Source: Misgurnus anguillicaudatus (taxonomy: Eukaryota > Chordata > Actinopteri > Cypriniformes > Cobitidae). Taken from it: a stretch of DNA of 64,000 nt. A program made the translations under genes and the position numbers. A model generated the notes under the pieces. That model saw only the letters and a list, made by a program, of their open reading frames with translations. It was not told the origin of the DNA and did not search any database. Below are positions 31,175 to 42,026 of the stretch, piece after piece (the first letter of the stretch is position 1; every line of letters begins with the position of its first letter). The stretch spans positions 40,168,001 through 40,232,000 of the forward strand of contig NC_073353.2 in assembly GCF_027580225.2 (NCBI RefSeq). The letters run 5' to 3'.

Positions 31175-31945
31175 CATCCTTTTCCAGTAGTCATTTTCTT
31201 CTGTTTCTCTAAACATTCTTGATTTACTGTTTGGGAGATAACCATTTGGTTTAAGCACTTCTATAACAAGCAGATTTTTGCATTTAGGGAAGAAATAAAT
31301 GGGTAAACAATGAGATGTATTCTGTTCCACTTAGGCACATTTAATATCCAATTTTTTTTAATCCAGAGATATAAATTGTTTTGAATTGAAAATGAAATTG
31401 CCATATAGCAGAGAGATTGAAAACATACAGTGGCTCAATAACAAATTATTCATGACATGAAGTAAACAGTCAGACTGCACTAGTCACGTGTAATATGTTT
31501 ACTTGTTTTTGAAGGTCATATGATATTTGCCTAGTATGACTTTAATGTACATTAGCATTTAAATTACTTTACGTTTGATTGGTTTCATCTTATCGTAATG
31601 TAAAGGTAATAGGGGTTGTGTCTCATTCAAAATGATAGAGTTTCTATTTCAGAATACACTCGGATCTGGGGATTACATCCCATGATTCGTTCACTTCCAT
31701 TTGTTGCTATGATACCAGAAGGTACACATGGAGAATCATTTCCATTGTTTCCTAAAAGTCATTTGTGAACAGGATCACAGGCCTTTTAAATATTCTGCAT
31801 TTTTAATCTGAATTGTATATCATGTTGCAGGTTTGAGTTAACGTAAGTTCTGTATATGTATTTTTGAGCTTTTTCAAATTAATTTAAATTTCCAATCCAA
31901 TCAACTCCATCAGATAAGTTCTGCACTCTTATTCCTTATCCCTGC
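31175..31945. other. intron, nothing recognised
   Basis: No inverted ends, exon or simple repeat seen. Confidence 0.5.
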
Positions 31946-32182
31946 TTAAAGGAACAGTTTACAAAAAAATGTCATCACTCTCTCACCCTCATTTTCTTAC
32001 AAACCTAAATAGCTTAAAACACAATGGGGTGAAGTCATGTTTTGTTATCATATTTCTAAAACAAATACTGTTTTTTTAAACCACTTAGTGGTAAATGAAT
32101 AAACTAGACATCGCTACGCAGAACTGTACTGTATATTTTATTTGTTTACATTTATGTCTATGCAATAAAAAAAGACTTCTTT

Positions 32183-32435
32183 AGGGGCCATTCACATGTC
32201 GTGCCTAAAAATGCGTGGAAACGTTAGGCGCGTAGGTTTTTGTCAAATGATTTGCGGTGCGCTTGCGGCATCTTTACAAGTTGAAATATTTTTAACTCAA
32301 TGAGGTGCGGGCGCGCCTGGAAAAACTGAGCATGTCGCGAGCGCGTCGCTTCCATTATGAGCATGCATACCATGCACCTACATTTAAAATAACAAACTTA
32401 AGCGCGCAAAAGATGCAATATGTGAATCACCCCTT
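32183..32435. mobile_element. foldback MITE, AGGGGCCATTCACAT ends
   Basis: AGGGGCCATTCACATGTCG pairs with CAATATGTGAATCACCCCTT. GCGCG-rich interior (TGCGGTGCGCTTGCGGC). Confidence 0.75.
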
Positions 32436-32700
32436 ATTCTGTACAGCCGTTATGGATCATTGTGCAATTATTTAAATGTAAGATTTTTAGCCAAGCTGGT
32501 TTGTGATTGTGCCATTCACTGTTCTGTTTCAAATAGTCCCGCTATACAGGAAACAAAATCCCCAGCTTCTTTCTTTGTTCTTCAAAACCCGAACACAGAT
32601 TTTGAAAGTGTTGTTTTAGGATATTTGGTTACTATGGGAGTGGATGGGGACTGCCTCTGTCACCATCCACTCCTATACTAGAAAACCCTTGAAGCTTTAA

Positions 32701-33181
32701 AGAGCACCTATTTCATTGCTAAAAAACATTGTTATTTTTGTGTTTGGTATAATGCAATGTGTTCGTGTGGTTTATGGTTAAAAACACATTATTTTTCACA
32801 TACCGTACGTGTAGCTCCAGATTTCACTCTTTTCCTGAAACGCACGGATTTGAAAAGCTTTGTGTCCCTGATTGGCCAGCTAATCTGTACGTTGTGATTG
32901 GCCTGAATACCTCTGACGTCAGCCGTTAATGTGATGCTCATTACCATGTTTGAAAGATTCGCTCACAATGCAATGCTAACAGGAGTTAACTTACAGGCTA
33001 TGAGTCTAAGCGGGAGGAGTTATGATAATGTCGGTATTTACTACTTCACCAATCCCAGAAAGTAAAATGTCGGGTCATTTTTTACTTTGGGGTTTGTACC
33101 TTTTGCATATCGTTAACATGAACTAATACATACTTACACACCAAAGGAAATGTAAAATTGTGAATTGGACAATAGGTGCTT
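32701..33181. mobile_element. TTAA-type element, AGAGCACCTATT / AATAGGTGCT ends
   Basis: Flanked by TTAA (32697-32700, 33182-33185). A related inverted copy ends at 36980. Contains CCCTGATTGGCCAGCTAATC and GACGTCAGCCG blocks shared with that copy. Confidence 0.8.
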
Positions 33182-33352
33182 TTAAAAAGACAGAAATATT
33201 GGGTGGTCAAACCACATGCAAACCACAATAATCACAATAATCATTTTGGGTGAACAATCCCTTTGAATCAGATTTGCATCTTATATTAAACCTCCAGGAT
33301 TGTTATTTACACGCTCATGCGCACACACTTGACTCATAAACAAACTTGTTAG

Positions 33353-34286
33353 TAGGATGCCACAATTCTCAATATAATATTGAACCATTCGGTTCGACCC
33401 CCACGGTCCAATACGCGCATGTGAATTGTGGTTTATCGGTTTATCCATCCAAATCTGTCAGTTTTATATTCCCTGCACTTAAACGCCACAGCGAGTTGAT
33501 ATCCAGTCACTGTGCGCTTGCTGCTTTAACTCTGCTTGAACTCTGCTTGCAATGCTGGTGTCAGATTTCATTCGCGCGCACGTACACACACCCAACAGAA
33601 GTACGACAACAAAAATAAGCAGCACCACTGTCTTTCAAATCTGAGGTGTGGATTAATTATTTGCGCGTGTAGATTACATACAACATTAATGTAAAGATGC
33701 AAATTCACGTGGGGCAATGCAAATAACGCAAATTGGGCTTGTTATTGATGCGTTATTTGCCTCAAACACGTCTTCCGCGCAAGTTGATAAAGTTCAACTC
33801 AAGAAGAGAATGCGCATAATGCTAAAATAAATCCCACCAGTAATCTTGATTGAGAAACGCATTTTTGGTTTCTACTTAGACAGCATGATGTTGGACTTAA
33901 CAGTAGTGCAGTAAGTTATAGCCTTCATTTACAATGTAAAGTTTAATTTACTAAGTACAGGTATATAAAATGGCCAATTTATGTAATGTAATGAATTCAC
34001 AGTTTGAATAGGGTATCATTTTTATATATCTTTATTTAATTATATCTTATATTATTGTATCAATACACTAGAAATGTGTAAGATGATTTTTGCATTTACA
34101 TAAAATAAAGAGAACTGCAATTAAAACCAGTATTTTTGTTTCTTAACATCTCACTCACCTAAGAATAGAATAATAAAAAAAACACTTTAATAGGCCAAGG
34201 CATCAGAACCGAAACCGAACCGAAAACCGTGGACAAGAACTGAAAATTGTATTGAACCGTGAACTAAGTGTATTGTTGCATCACTA
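33353..34286. mobile_element. hAT-type element with perfect 8-bp TSD CTTGTTAG
   Basis: Ends TAGGATGCCACAAT and ATTGTTGCATCACTA. CTTGTTAG occurs at 33345-33352 and 34287-34294. Subterminal CATTCGGTTCGACC and GAACCGAAACCGAACCG are inverted. 934 bp and no transposase frame, so non-autonomous. Confidence 0.9.
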
Positions 34287-34294
34287 CTTGTTAG

Positions 34295-34690
34295 TGTGCT
34301 GGTTAAGATAGCAGGTTCAGGCTATATTGTAACACCTAAAATCAGAGTTTAGTAGAGACTGCTTGTATACTGTCTGTGACGCCCAGGGGCACCAAACATT
34401 CCCCACTAAAAATAAACCTTCTCCTAGAGCGGTGCTTTGTGCTGAGTGAGGATTTCAGAAATATTGAAGTGCACCTGAGGCTTGAGCAGCTGTGCAGTGC
34501 TGTAAACATCCACGGGACCCCAGCGGTCATTTAAACATGCGTCATCATCTCAACGATTGTCCGCCCTATGGTGCATTTTACAGTCAGAGGTTGCAGAGGA
34601 CACTGGCCTGCAGATCGCATGATAAATGATGATAAAGACATGGCTAGCTCAACAGCAATCCAACTTCAAAGCCAAGGAAACAAGATCATG
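34295..34690. other. intron, nothing recognised
   Basis: Ordinary composition; no exon-like signals. Confidence 0.45.
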
Positions 34691-34694
34691 CTTA

Positions 34695-35650
34695 AAGGCC
34701 AAAGTGTACTTTGTTTTTGTGTGTATGCAAGTGTACCTGACCAGTTGAAGGCACACAGACTTGCAAATTATACTTCATTTGACTCGTGCGTCTATACGGG
34801 TGATTCTCACGAAAACTTGGTTTTAAAAATGTCAAGCATGAAAATGTAAAATTTGCTTAAATTTACTTTTTTTTCCCCACCAGACATTGAAAAACAAAGT
34901 CTGGAGTAAATGGGAACATTAATTTAAAAACTTTTACTTATCATTTAACACTTTTTGTAACATAATTTAAAAAATTAGTCCTAAAAATCTCATTACCGCA
35001 ACAGTCAGAAAACATCAACACTGACATATTTTCAAAATGACATGACAAACCTAAAAGAACATAATTTGGAGATTCTGCACATGGATTTAAATGAACATTT
35101 AATAAGCATCTGTTGCGGTAATGATAATCAAAATGTCGTGTAAGCATTCTGACAAGACAATATTTCAAATTAACTGTAAAAAAATGATCTTACCTGGTAG
35201 CCATCTTGAAGTAACTGGTCCATGTGCTTGGTCACTCAAAATCAAACTTTATTAAAATTCTGTATGTGTGCTTGAACTGTTCTCAAAAAGTGTTGCGGAG
35301 GATGAGAACATCAGGCATGGACACATCATTTTCCTAATTTTTCTTCATTATTATTATACATGAATATTCAGTAAATATTTTTTCTGTCATCTAAAGTAGT
35401 CTAGCAAAACATCCATTTATTTATTTTTCTTAAAAAACACATTGCGGTAATGAGAATTTCAGCAGAAAATGAGATCAAATTTACAATTATAAATTTTTAT
35501 GTTGAAATTACACATTGTGCAAGGTAGAACACAGTATTGTGTTAATTCTGATGCTTTTTAATGTTACTATATTACACATTTTAAAGCTAAAATCATTAGT
35601 GCCGTGGTGTTTCAATGGTTTCGTGAGAATCACCCATACAGACGCATGAC
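34695..35650. mobile_element. nested foldback pair, GGGTGATTCTCACGAAA ends inside a TGCGTCT repeat
   Basis: GGGTGATTCTCACGAAAAC (34799) pairs with GTTTCGTGAGAATCACCC (35633). Immediately outside, TGCGTCTATAC and ATACAGACGCA are also inverted. Inside, GCGGTAATGA words recur (35110, 35440) with complements such as TCATTACCGCAAC (34990). Confidence 0.75.
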
Positions 35651-35654
35651 GACA

Positions 35655-36290
35655 AATTAATAAAACAAATTCCTCTGTTGTTGTATCCTCTGTTTGAGAT
35701 AAATCTCCCCCTAATATCACATAAAAGCAATCGTATTAGTCATATGGTCTTAAAAGTTTCTTCTTATCTAAATGTCCGGTTCTTGGCCACATCTTGCTAA
35801 CTTGGAGTTCCTGTAGCATCACCACGTGTGCTGACACCATGCTGTCATTTGAGAGTACAAAAAGAAGCCCATGTTGGATTTAATCTCATTCACCTGGGCC
35901 AATAACTAAATCTGCACATGCTGATGAGCATGTTTAATCCGTTATTGATAAGAGGCCAATTATACACCCAATGAGAGAAGAAGATGCCAACATCCCAACT
36001 GTTTCTGAGCAGTCACAGCGCGAACCTCCTGTCTAATTAACATGCACTGATGATAAACGCCCCACCGTGCTTCGCTGATCCGCATATAGAGGCCAGCTAA
36101 TGTATTTCCTGAGACTTGACAGCGCCAGGTAGACTGTTTATAATGACTAGAGTAGCTTAGCGCAGCGGAGATGTGATGGTGGAGAGAGTCGTAATGAAAG
36201 TTACATATCAGATCATCATCATCATATCAGAAAATTATAAGTCAGCACACACCAAAGCTCCGAAAATGATCAAAGATTTATTTAATAAAA
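35655..36290. other. intron, unique-looking, with homeodomain-type TAATTA words
   Basis: 35930-36130 has balanced composition and words such as CTAATTAACATGC. No repeat seen. Possible conserved non-coding element; unproven. Confidence 0.3.
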
Positions 36291-36299
36291 GACTTTTGA

Positions 36300-36340
36300 A
36301 TGGCATGTGACTTTTCGAGCAAAACGTCACATGCCATGTG
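36300..36340. repeat. short strong hairpin
   Basis: ATGGCATGTGAC and GTCACATGCCAT pair perfectly over 12 bp across a loop of about 13-14 bases (TTTTCGAGCAAAA-type). Confidence 0.8.
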
Positions 36341-36559
36341 AAAGTCGTGTGCAGTGGACATCTGTGTTGGTGATGGGTTAGCTTAGCATAAACTGTCGCC
36401 TGGTTGTCTTGTTCAGGTCAAATACTCTAATAAAGAAGCAGCATCTTGCTGAGAAGTTACCTCACATTTACAGTCACCTGAATAGTAACACATCCAGTCT
36501 GATGGCACATATGTATGAAGGTAACTCTGTAAGCCCGTAGGGGACTGAGGTTTGTTATG

Positions 36560-36980
36560 ATAGGTATGACAGCGAATTAAAATATGTTGCCAAAGTTTTG
36601 TTTCCTGGGATTTATGATGTAGTAAAGACTGACATTATCATAATTCCTCACGCTTCAGACTCACAGCATGTAAATGTTAGCATTGCATTGTGAGCAAATC
36701 TTTCAAACATGGTAAGGAGAGTCACATTTCCTGCTGACGTCAGTGGTATTCAGGCCAATCACAACGTACAGATTAGTTGGCCAATCAGGGACACAGAGCT
36801 TTTCAAATCGATGAGTTTCGTTTAAAATCAGTGCGTTTTGGGAAGACAGGGAAATTTGGAGCTACAAAAATGTACGGTATGTGGAAAATAATGTGTTTTT
36901 TAACCCTAAACCACGCGAACACATTGTATTATACCAAATACACAAAATAATGTTGTTTTTAGCAATGAAATAGGTGCACT
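36560..36980. mobile_element. TTAA-type element, related inverted copy of 32701
   Basis: Right end AATAGGTGCACT then TTAA at 36981-36984. Words GCTGACGTCAGTGGTATTCAG and TGGCCAATCAGGGACAC are complements of words at 32870-32930. The left edge is unclear and differs from the other copy. Confidence 0.65.
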
Positions 36981-36989
36981 TTAATCTGA

Positions 36990-37345
36990 GTGGGCCTTGG
37001 TGAAATAGGGTGGACCTCAATGCCTACTCTCAAAGTTTTTTTTAGTCATGGATCGAATCATTTTTGGATCAGCAAAAAAACCACATCTTCTTGCTCTCAA
37101 ATAGTTTAAAATCACTTGAAAGTTAACATTTGCGAGGTTTAGAAACACATGGAAATGATAAACTTTTTATATAAATAGTTATTTATTTCTGAATGATTCT
37201 CAGCTTTTTGCGATTATTGAGCAATTATTAAGATGATTATTATAATTTATGCGTGAATTCTTCTGCTTTTCCACAAAAATATTTTTTGTCTTTTCTGACT
37301 GGGTGGAGCAGCCCTCAATCTTATGTAGCCTCGCCAGATCTAGGA
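36990..37345. repeat. dispersed repeat, copy B (GTGGGCC type)
   Basis: Same order of words as 23041-23365, including AGGTTTAGAAACACATGGAAA and TTTTCTGACTGGGTGGAGCA. Confidence 0.75.
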
Positions 37346-37407
37346 CAGATCTAGAAACTGAGAACGCCACATCACTCAAGACACCAAATACACAATGACA
37401 ATATATT

Positions 37408-37856
37408 AAAATATGAACTCTTTCCCCGCCATTGATAAGTTAATGCGTCAATTAAAAGAAAACAAATGACGTCATCCCTGCCAATGACGAGTTTCTCCGG
37501 CAATCTGTATATCCATTATTCCACCATGTAGCACTCTTTCCCAACTTATGAAACCCGGACGCAACCCATAGTTCAAACTCCATGTGTGTTTACATGATTG
37601 CTCTGAATCTAAATGCAAAAATGCAATTATCTCAGGTTTTTGCTCAAAATTTTGTATTTTTGATGAAACCTACCCATATTTGAGAAATAATAGAAAGAGA
37701 ACAAATGAAGGTAGGATGAAACAGTTTTTTTGTTCGAAAGCAGATGGTCTGTTCTTTCATTTGATATATTGTATGTTTATATATTTAGAGAAGAACATTA
37801 TCTGAAAGGCTTTAAACTTTTGTGAAAATCATAAACAATGCTGTTGCTGGCTGCAT
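37408..37856. mobile_element. CTCTTTCCCCGCCA-end element, second copy
   Basis: Left ACTCTTTCCCCGCCATTGAT. On the right, GTATGTTTATATATTTAGAG and AAACTTTTGTGAAAATCA are the complement of the left arm of the element at 40537. The right end is truncated. Confidence 0.65.
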
Positions 37857-37909
37857 TGTGACAAATTTACAAAGGCCAGTATGTGATCAACACAAGATTT
37901 TTCAATTAA

Positions 37910-38154
37910 AGGAACAGTATGTAGGATTGTGGCTAAAACTGGTACTGCAATCACACAACTGGTGGCCAATACACAACATGACAACATAAACATCAGTTGA
38001 GGGCTGCAACTCCACTTTTTAAATGACAATATCCTGGCCGGACCACTGTTGTCAGTGATATAAGTATTTGAAATGAAAATGATTTCTTATTGTTTAGAGA
38101 CATATCAGGGCCATTTTATGATTAATTGATATACATTTCTTACATACTGTTTCT
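37910..38154. mobile_element. 245-bp MITE, AGGAACAGTATGTA ends, TTAA duplication
   Basis: Ends AGGAACAGTATGTAGG and TACATACTGTTTCT with TTAA at 37906-37909 and 38155-38158. It lies 82 bp downstream of the PAS exon donor on the transcribed strand. Confidence 0.9.
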
Positions 38155-38239
38155 TTAAGACAAGACAAAGATCAGATGATGGGAAGCAGCAACCAGCAGA
38201 TGTTTCCTTAAGACCTTTATGAAAAAAAGAAACACTCAC

Positions 38240-38395
38240 TAATGTCAGATTTGGCAGGCGGGGTGAGGTTCAGCTTTTCTGTAGAGTCATTGCTGTCCTC
38301 ATCCAGAACATAATCGAAGTTTAGAATGAACATCATCACGACTCCTTCTTGGTTCTTCACGGGGATGATGTGAGTGTTGCACAGAAATTCAGATC
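38240..38395 (-). CDS. kcnh7: kcnh7 exon: C-terminal strands of the PAS domain
   Basis: 156 bp, 51 full codons plus split codons at both ends. It starts after CATAG (AG at 38397-38396) with the last two bases of a glycine codon and ends one base into a codon before donor GTGAGT. The peptide contains [18 protein letters not shown] and [13 protein letters not shown]. These are the last beta strands of the N-terminal PAS (eag) domain of ERG channels followed by the start of the acidic linker. In ERG channels this domain docks on the cytoplasmic C-linker/CNBHD and slows deactivation. The preceding PAS exon was not found between 38396 and 64000, so the upstream intron appears to exceed 25 kb. Confidence 0.95.
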
Positions 38396-38399
38396 CTAT

Positions 38400-39255
38400 G
38401 AGAGCAAGACGAAAGAGTTAATGAAAACATATTTAGTTTTTTTGGAAAGCATTTTAGTTTGCTTCTGTAAACACCCCCATCTGTTTTCTGGATTTCCTCT
38501 GGCTTGTTAATAAAGACATACGGTCAAAAGCTCGGATTAAGAGCTGTGATGGGAAATATAGAGGGGTGGGAGGAAAGTGCAGATTTTTAAAAGCAAAATA
38601 AAAATGACAAAACTTAAATGGTTATAAATTAAAAAAATGGCTTGGTTTAAAGGGATATAGTGCCATATGCTGGATTATTAGAGCAGATTGAATTACTGAT
38701 TTATATTTAGCTCTCTTTATTGCCCAAAGCTGCTGTATGGCATCAGAATACATGGAAGAATACAGAAGAATATAGCACATGAATTGCATGATATTTTAGG
38801 ATGCATTTATGGTGCTATTGTGTCCATTCATTGTAATCAGGTTTAAAAACAGCCGGCGGTAAATTATTCAATATTTCTTCTTTTGTAGAACACAGAATAA
38901 AGAAATGTATGTTTTTTAATCAACCCAAGGGCGAGTAATTCACAAAATCGTCATTACTGGATGAATTATTCATTTGATATCCTTTCTTACATAAACACTG
39001 GTGAATAGTTAGCAAAATAACATCAGTCAATTGTTTTGCAAAGTTAAACAGCAATTAATTTATCATCAGGGATTGACAAACGCATCATATTTCATAAACA
39101 ATAACACACGTCATCATATCAACTCATCAGCACAGCTTAGTCATGAGTCCTCATTCACTTCCAAGCATTATTTATTAAATGATCAGTGAATAGCTGATGA
39201 CAAAGTACATCAGCTTTAATGCACAGACGGTACATTACAGAAATACTCTCTTCTG
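38400..39255. other. first part of the long upstream intron; TTAA-element remnant
   Basis: 38860-38975 keeps a worn interior of the 42224 family (AACACAGAATAAAGAAATG, GGGCGAGTAATTCAC). The rest is unremarkable. Confidence 0.45.
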
Positions 39256-39259
39256 AAAA

Positions 39260-39280
39260 CGAGAGAGAGAGGGAGAGAAT

Positions 39281-39334
<54 letters not shown>

Positions 39335-39349
39335 AAGAGAGAGAGAAAG
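39260..39349. repeat. (GA)n microsatellite
   Basis: About 90 bp of GA with scattered GG, AT and AA changes. Confidence 0.93.
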
Positions 39350-39354
39350 CAAGC

Positions 39355-39775
39355 GTGCGGCCTGAGCTGCTGCTGTAAATATGGTGAATCAGACTCAGAA
39401 GGTCAGAAGATCAAAGGTCAGAGTTTGTGTTTCTCTCTGCAGGCTCAGCCGCGTATGCTTACTCTTATCCTGCAGCTGCAGACACGTGCCTGCGCATGAC
39501 GGGCAGCATGACTATATACAGCACAATGAATTTGTCCACTCGGACATCAATGTCCTTTTACTCAAATCCATCCTTATCTCTCTCTCATTGAGCCCAAAGC
39601 CCCTTTAGAGATGAAAGGATGTAAAAATGCCTCTCAGATTTCAGATATCTGCTGCTCTAGAGGATTATTAAAATGCCTTACAGGGCAAAAATAGTTGTTT
39701 GTTCTGTTCTTATGTTTTGTAAATGGCCTCTTATTGCATTAATGTATGACATCACCTGCACTCTTAGATTAAATA
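39355..39775. other. intron, nothing recognised
   Basis: No repeat ends or exon signals seen. Confidence 0.45.
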
Positions 39776-39779
39776 GTAA

Positions 39780-40530
39780 GCTGTCATTGCTGCAGTACCC
39801 TTTAAAAAGGTACAGATATTAAGTACCATTTAGGTAGAGATATGCATACATTCATGTACCTCTGAGGTACTAATATGCACCGGTTAGGTACAAAGGGGAA
39901 TTTTTTAAGCAGACTGATCTCAAGTCGTGTTATAGTCACGAAAAATGTGATTAATTTATTCATGTCCATGGCACGAAATTCAGCTTTTTTCATGCCTCAT
40001 GTCATAATTTCTATAAAGTGTTTTTCGTGTCTGTTGCACGACTTTCTTTTTCATTCCATTTTATGAATTGTTTTCTCATAGTTTTTCCTATTTTCTGACC
40101 ATTGTCACTTGGGGTTGGGGTTAGAATCACTTTCTGTTACAGTTTTAGACATCCTAACCTAAACCCCAACTCCAGACGAGAATAGTTTTAAAAGCAGAAG
40201 AAAAACATGTAGAAACCAATACATAAAAGTACATCCTAACCCAAGCCCCAAATCTAACCACAACCCCAAGCGACAATGATTTAAAAATAGGGGGGAGGAG
40301 AAAACAATACATAAAATGACACGAAATAGAAAGTCATGCAATGAACACGAAAAACTATTTATAGAAATTCGGGCAAGGGACATAAAAAAGGCATTTTGTG
40401 CTCAAGGCAGGAAAAGCTGAATTTCGTGCCATTGACACAAATAAATTAATAAAATTTTTCGTGACTATTACATGACTTTTCGTGAGATTGTGTAGATTTT
40501 AAGAGGTGCCGTCCTAGTGATAGCGTTAGT
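39780..40530. mobile_element. GGTAC-rich host repeat split by foldback F2
   Basis: Left part with repeated GGTAC/GTACC words (39793-39890) and right end TAAGAGGTGCCGTCCTAGTG. A related sequence at 60260-60415 shows similar words with TACTGCCCCAGTGACAGC uninterrupted. F2 lies in between. Confidence 0.65.
39911..40492. mobile_element. foldback element F2
   Basis: Arms AGTCACGAAAAATGTGATTA and TTTTTCGTGACTATTAC; core TTGGGGTTGGGGTTAGAATC against CTAACCACAACCCCAAGCG. The core is continuous here (GTTACAGTTTTAGACATCC). The flanks TTTTAAG on both sides may be the target duplication. Confidence 0.8.
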
Positions 40531-40779
40531 ATCTTTAACTCATTCTCCGCCAGCCATTTTTTGAAAAGTTGCCTCCCAGCATTTGTTTTTGTGAATTTCA
40601 CAAAAGTTTCACAAAATGCCTTCCAGTAAAATTTTCTTCTAAAAATTTATAAACATACAAATATATCAAATAAAAGAACAGAGCCTCTGCTTTCAAAAAA
40701 AAAAAAAAAAAAAAACGTGGAAAAAACATTTAATCCTAGCTTTTTCTCTGCTTATAAATTCTTAAATATGGGTATTTTC

Positions 40780-41109
40780 AACCCAGTCTCACCCCATGGC
40801 GTCAATATTTGACGACACTTGACCTGGGGACTTCAATACTATTAAGTCCGTTGCATTCTCTTTCCTATTTTCTTACCATTTTCTACCATTTTCGCGTCGG
40901 TTTAGGGTTAAATTTACATAATGACATCCCTACCCAAACCTTTCCCTAACCCCAATGCCAGGCGACAACTGTTTAATTTCGCGTACCTAGTGGTATTGAG
41001 GTCCCCGGTTCGTCAGGGAGTGGCGCGAGGGGTGTGCCCTTCGCGTCAACGTGTTGGCGCGTGGTCAGGTGTCGTCAAGTGTTGACGCCATGGGTGTGAG
41101 ACCGTGTTA
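40780..41109. mobile_element. foldback element F3
   Basis: CAGTCTCACCCCATGGCGTC on the left and GACGCCATGGGTGTGAGAC on the right are inverted; TGTCGTCAAGTGTTGACG repeats the arm word. Core TTTCGCGTCGGTTTAGGGTT against CTAACCCCAATGCCAGGCGA. Flanks GTATTTTC (40772-40779) and GTATTTTTC (41110-41118) are a probable target duplication. Confidence 0.82.
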
Positions 41110-41330
41110 GTATTTTTCTTTAAAAATATTTTTTTTTAGCAAAAAGCTGAAATAATTGCATTTTTGTGAATGAATTTTGTTAGAGATCAGATTCAGTACG
41201 ATTATCAAAACATAGAGTTCAAAAACGTTTTGGCTTCAGTTTTTTTCATAAATTGGGTTGGATCTAGTGGATAAATGCGGTATTCCAGATTAACATAAAA
41301 CCTCATCAGGAACACATTTTTTTTATGCAA

Positions 41331-42026
41331 TGTAATGGTTTTGTTATGTGTTCTGGTTGTATTCTGTGTATTTTTGTATTTTGGACTTTTATTTTGACAT
41401 CCTGTTCTGTTCTGGCTTTTATTTTGATATACATCCTGCCATGTTTCACTTCACACTTCCTGTTTGTTCTTGTATATAAGTCACATCCTGTTCACCTGCT
41501 CCTGGCTGATTATTACATCGCCATCCTGTTTAGTATCTGCCTGTGCCGGTATCTGTTTCTGTTAGTGATGGGCAGTCCGGCTCTTTCCATTGATTCGGCT
41601 CTTTCGGTTCAAGCGCTGGCTCTACATTTTAGTGATGGCAGTCCGGCTCTTTTCATAGATTCGGCTCTTCTAGCTCGGCTCCCTTAGAAGAGCCGGCTTC
41701 CCCATATCTATGGGCTTCCCTGCCTGCGTCTGAAGATTCGGCTCTGCTCGTTCGCTACAAAGAATCAGCTCTTAGAGCCGCTCGTTCGCGAACGACCCAT
41801 CACTAGTTTCTGTTAATCTGTATCTGCCTGTTTTTTGACCTGTGCCTGTTTTCTGGATTTTGATTGTTACTCTGCCTGCCCTGAACCTGAGCCTGTTATT
41901 TGGATTAAGATTGTTGGATTACCCTTACTGGATTTGTTTGCTGGCCCTTATTGGGATTTTACTAATAAACACCTTTTGCACATGGATTCTCCTCTTCATC
42001 GCTTTCTTTAAAGCACACCCGTTACA
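41331..42026 (+). mobile_element. solo LTR of a retrotransposon with 5-bp TSD TGCAA
   Basis: Begins TGTAATGG and ends CCGTTACA (TG...CA with short inverted ends). TGCAA flanks it at 41326-41330 and 42027-42031. A TATA-like TATATAAG at 41473-41480 and AATAAA at 41964-41969 fit an LTR promoter and poly(A) site. The pyrimidine-rich CTGCCTGT repeats are unlike the surroundings. No internal coding region or second LTR nearby, so a recombined solo LTR, probably Ty3/Gypsy-like by TSD length (inference). A hAT MITE sits inside. Confidence 0.88.
41563..41805. mobile_element. hAT-type MITE inside the LTR, TSD GTTTCTGT
   Basis: Ends TAGTGATGGGCAGTCCGGC and TTCGCGAACGACCCATCACTA. GTTTCTGT occurs at 41555-41562 and 41806-41813. 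The interior consists of GGCTCTT/AAGAGCC words. Confidence 0.94.

Larger units (their letters stand above)
31950..33261. mobile_element. TTAA-type element split by two further insertions
   Basis: The left end (TTAA at 31946-31949 then AGGAACAGTTTAC) and the right end (TTGGGTGAACAATCCCT followed by TTGA) resemble the termini of the 42224 element. Two other elements (32183-32435 and 32701-33181) lie between. Confidence 0.65.
4035..38395 (-). other. kcnh7: kcnh7 (ERG3) gene locus, internal part: seven coding exons and six introns
   Basis: Seven minus-strand exons join without a stop into one open frame of 2082 bp. Phases at every junction agree and all introns are GT-AG. Sizes in transcript order are 156, 435, 212, 426, 400, 200 and 253 bp; introns are about 12.6 kb, 0.9 kb, 7.8 kb, 7.2 kb, 0.8 kb and 3.0 kb. 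The product is an ether-a-go-go-related (Kv11) potassium channel, a plasma-membrane tetramer giving slowly deactivating, fast-inactivating K+ current, in mammals mainly neuronal for ERG3. KCNH7 is chosen over KCNH2/KCNH6 because of the S1-S2 loop ([12 protein letters not shown]), the turret ([11 protein letters not shown]) and the linker motifs QSLPQEDPD and [14 protein letters not shown]. The first exons and the C-terminal exons are not in the window. Confidence 0.95.

Noticed and set aside
41325..41687. 120-codon hydrophobic plus-strand frame
   Set aside because: Runs from the LTR start into the hAT MITE; the hydrophobicity comes from T/C-rich LTR sequence.
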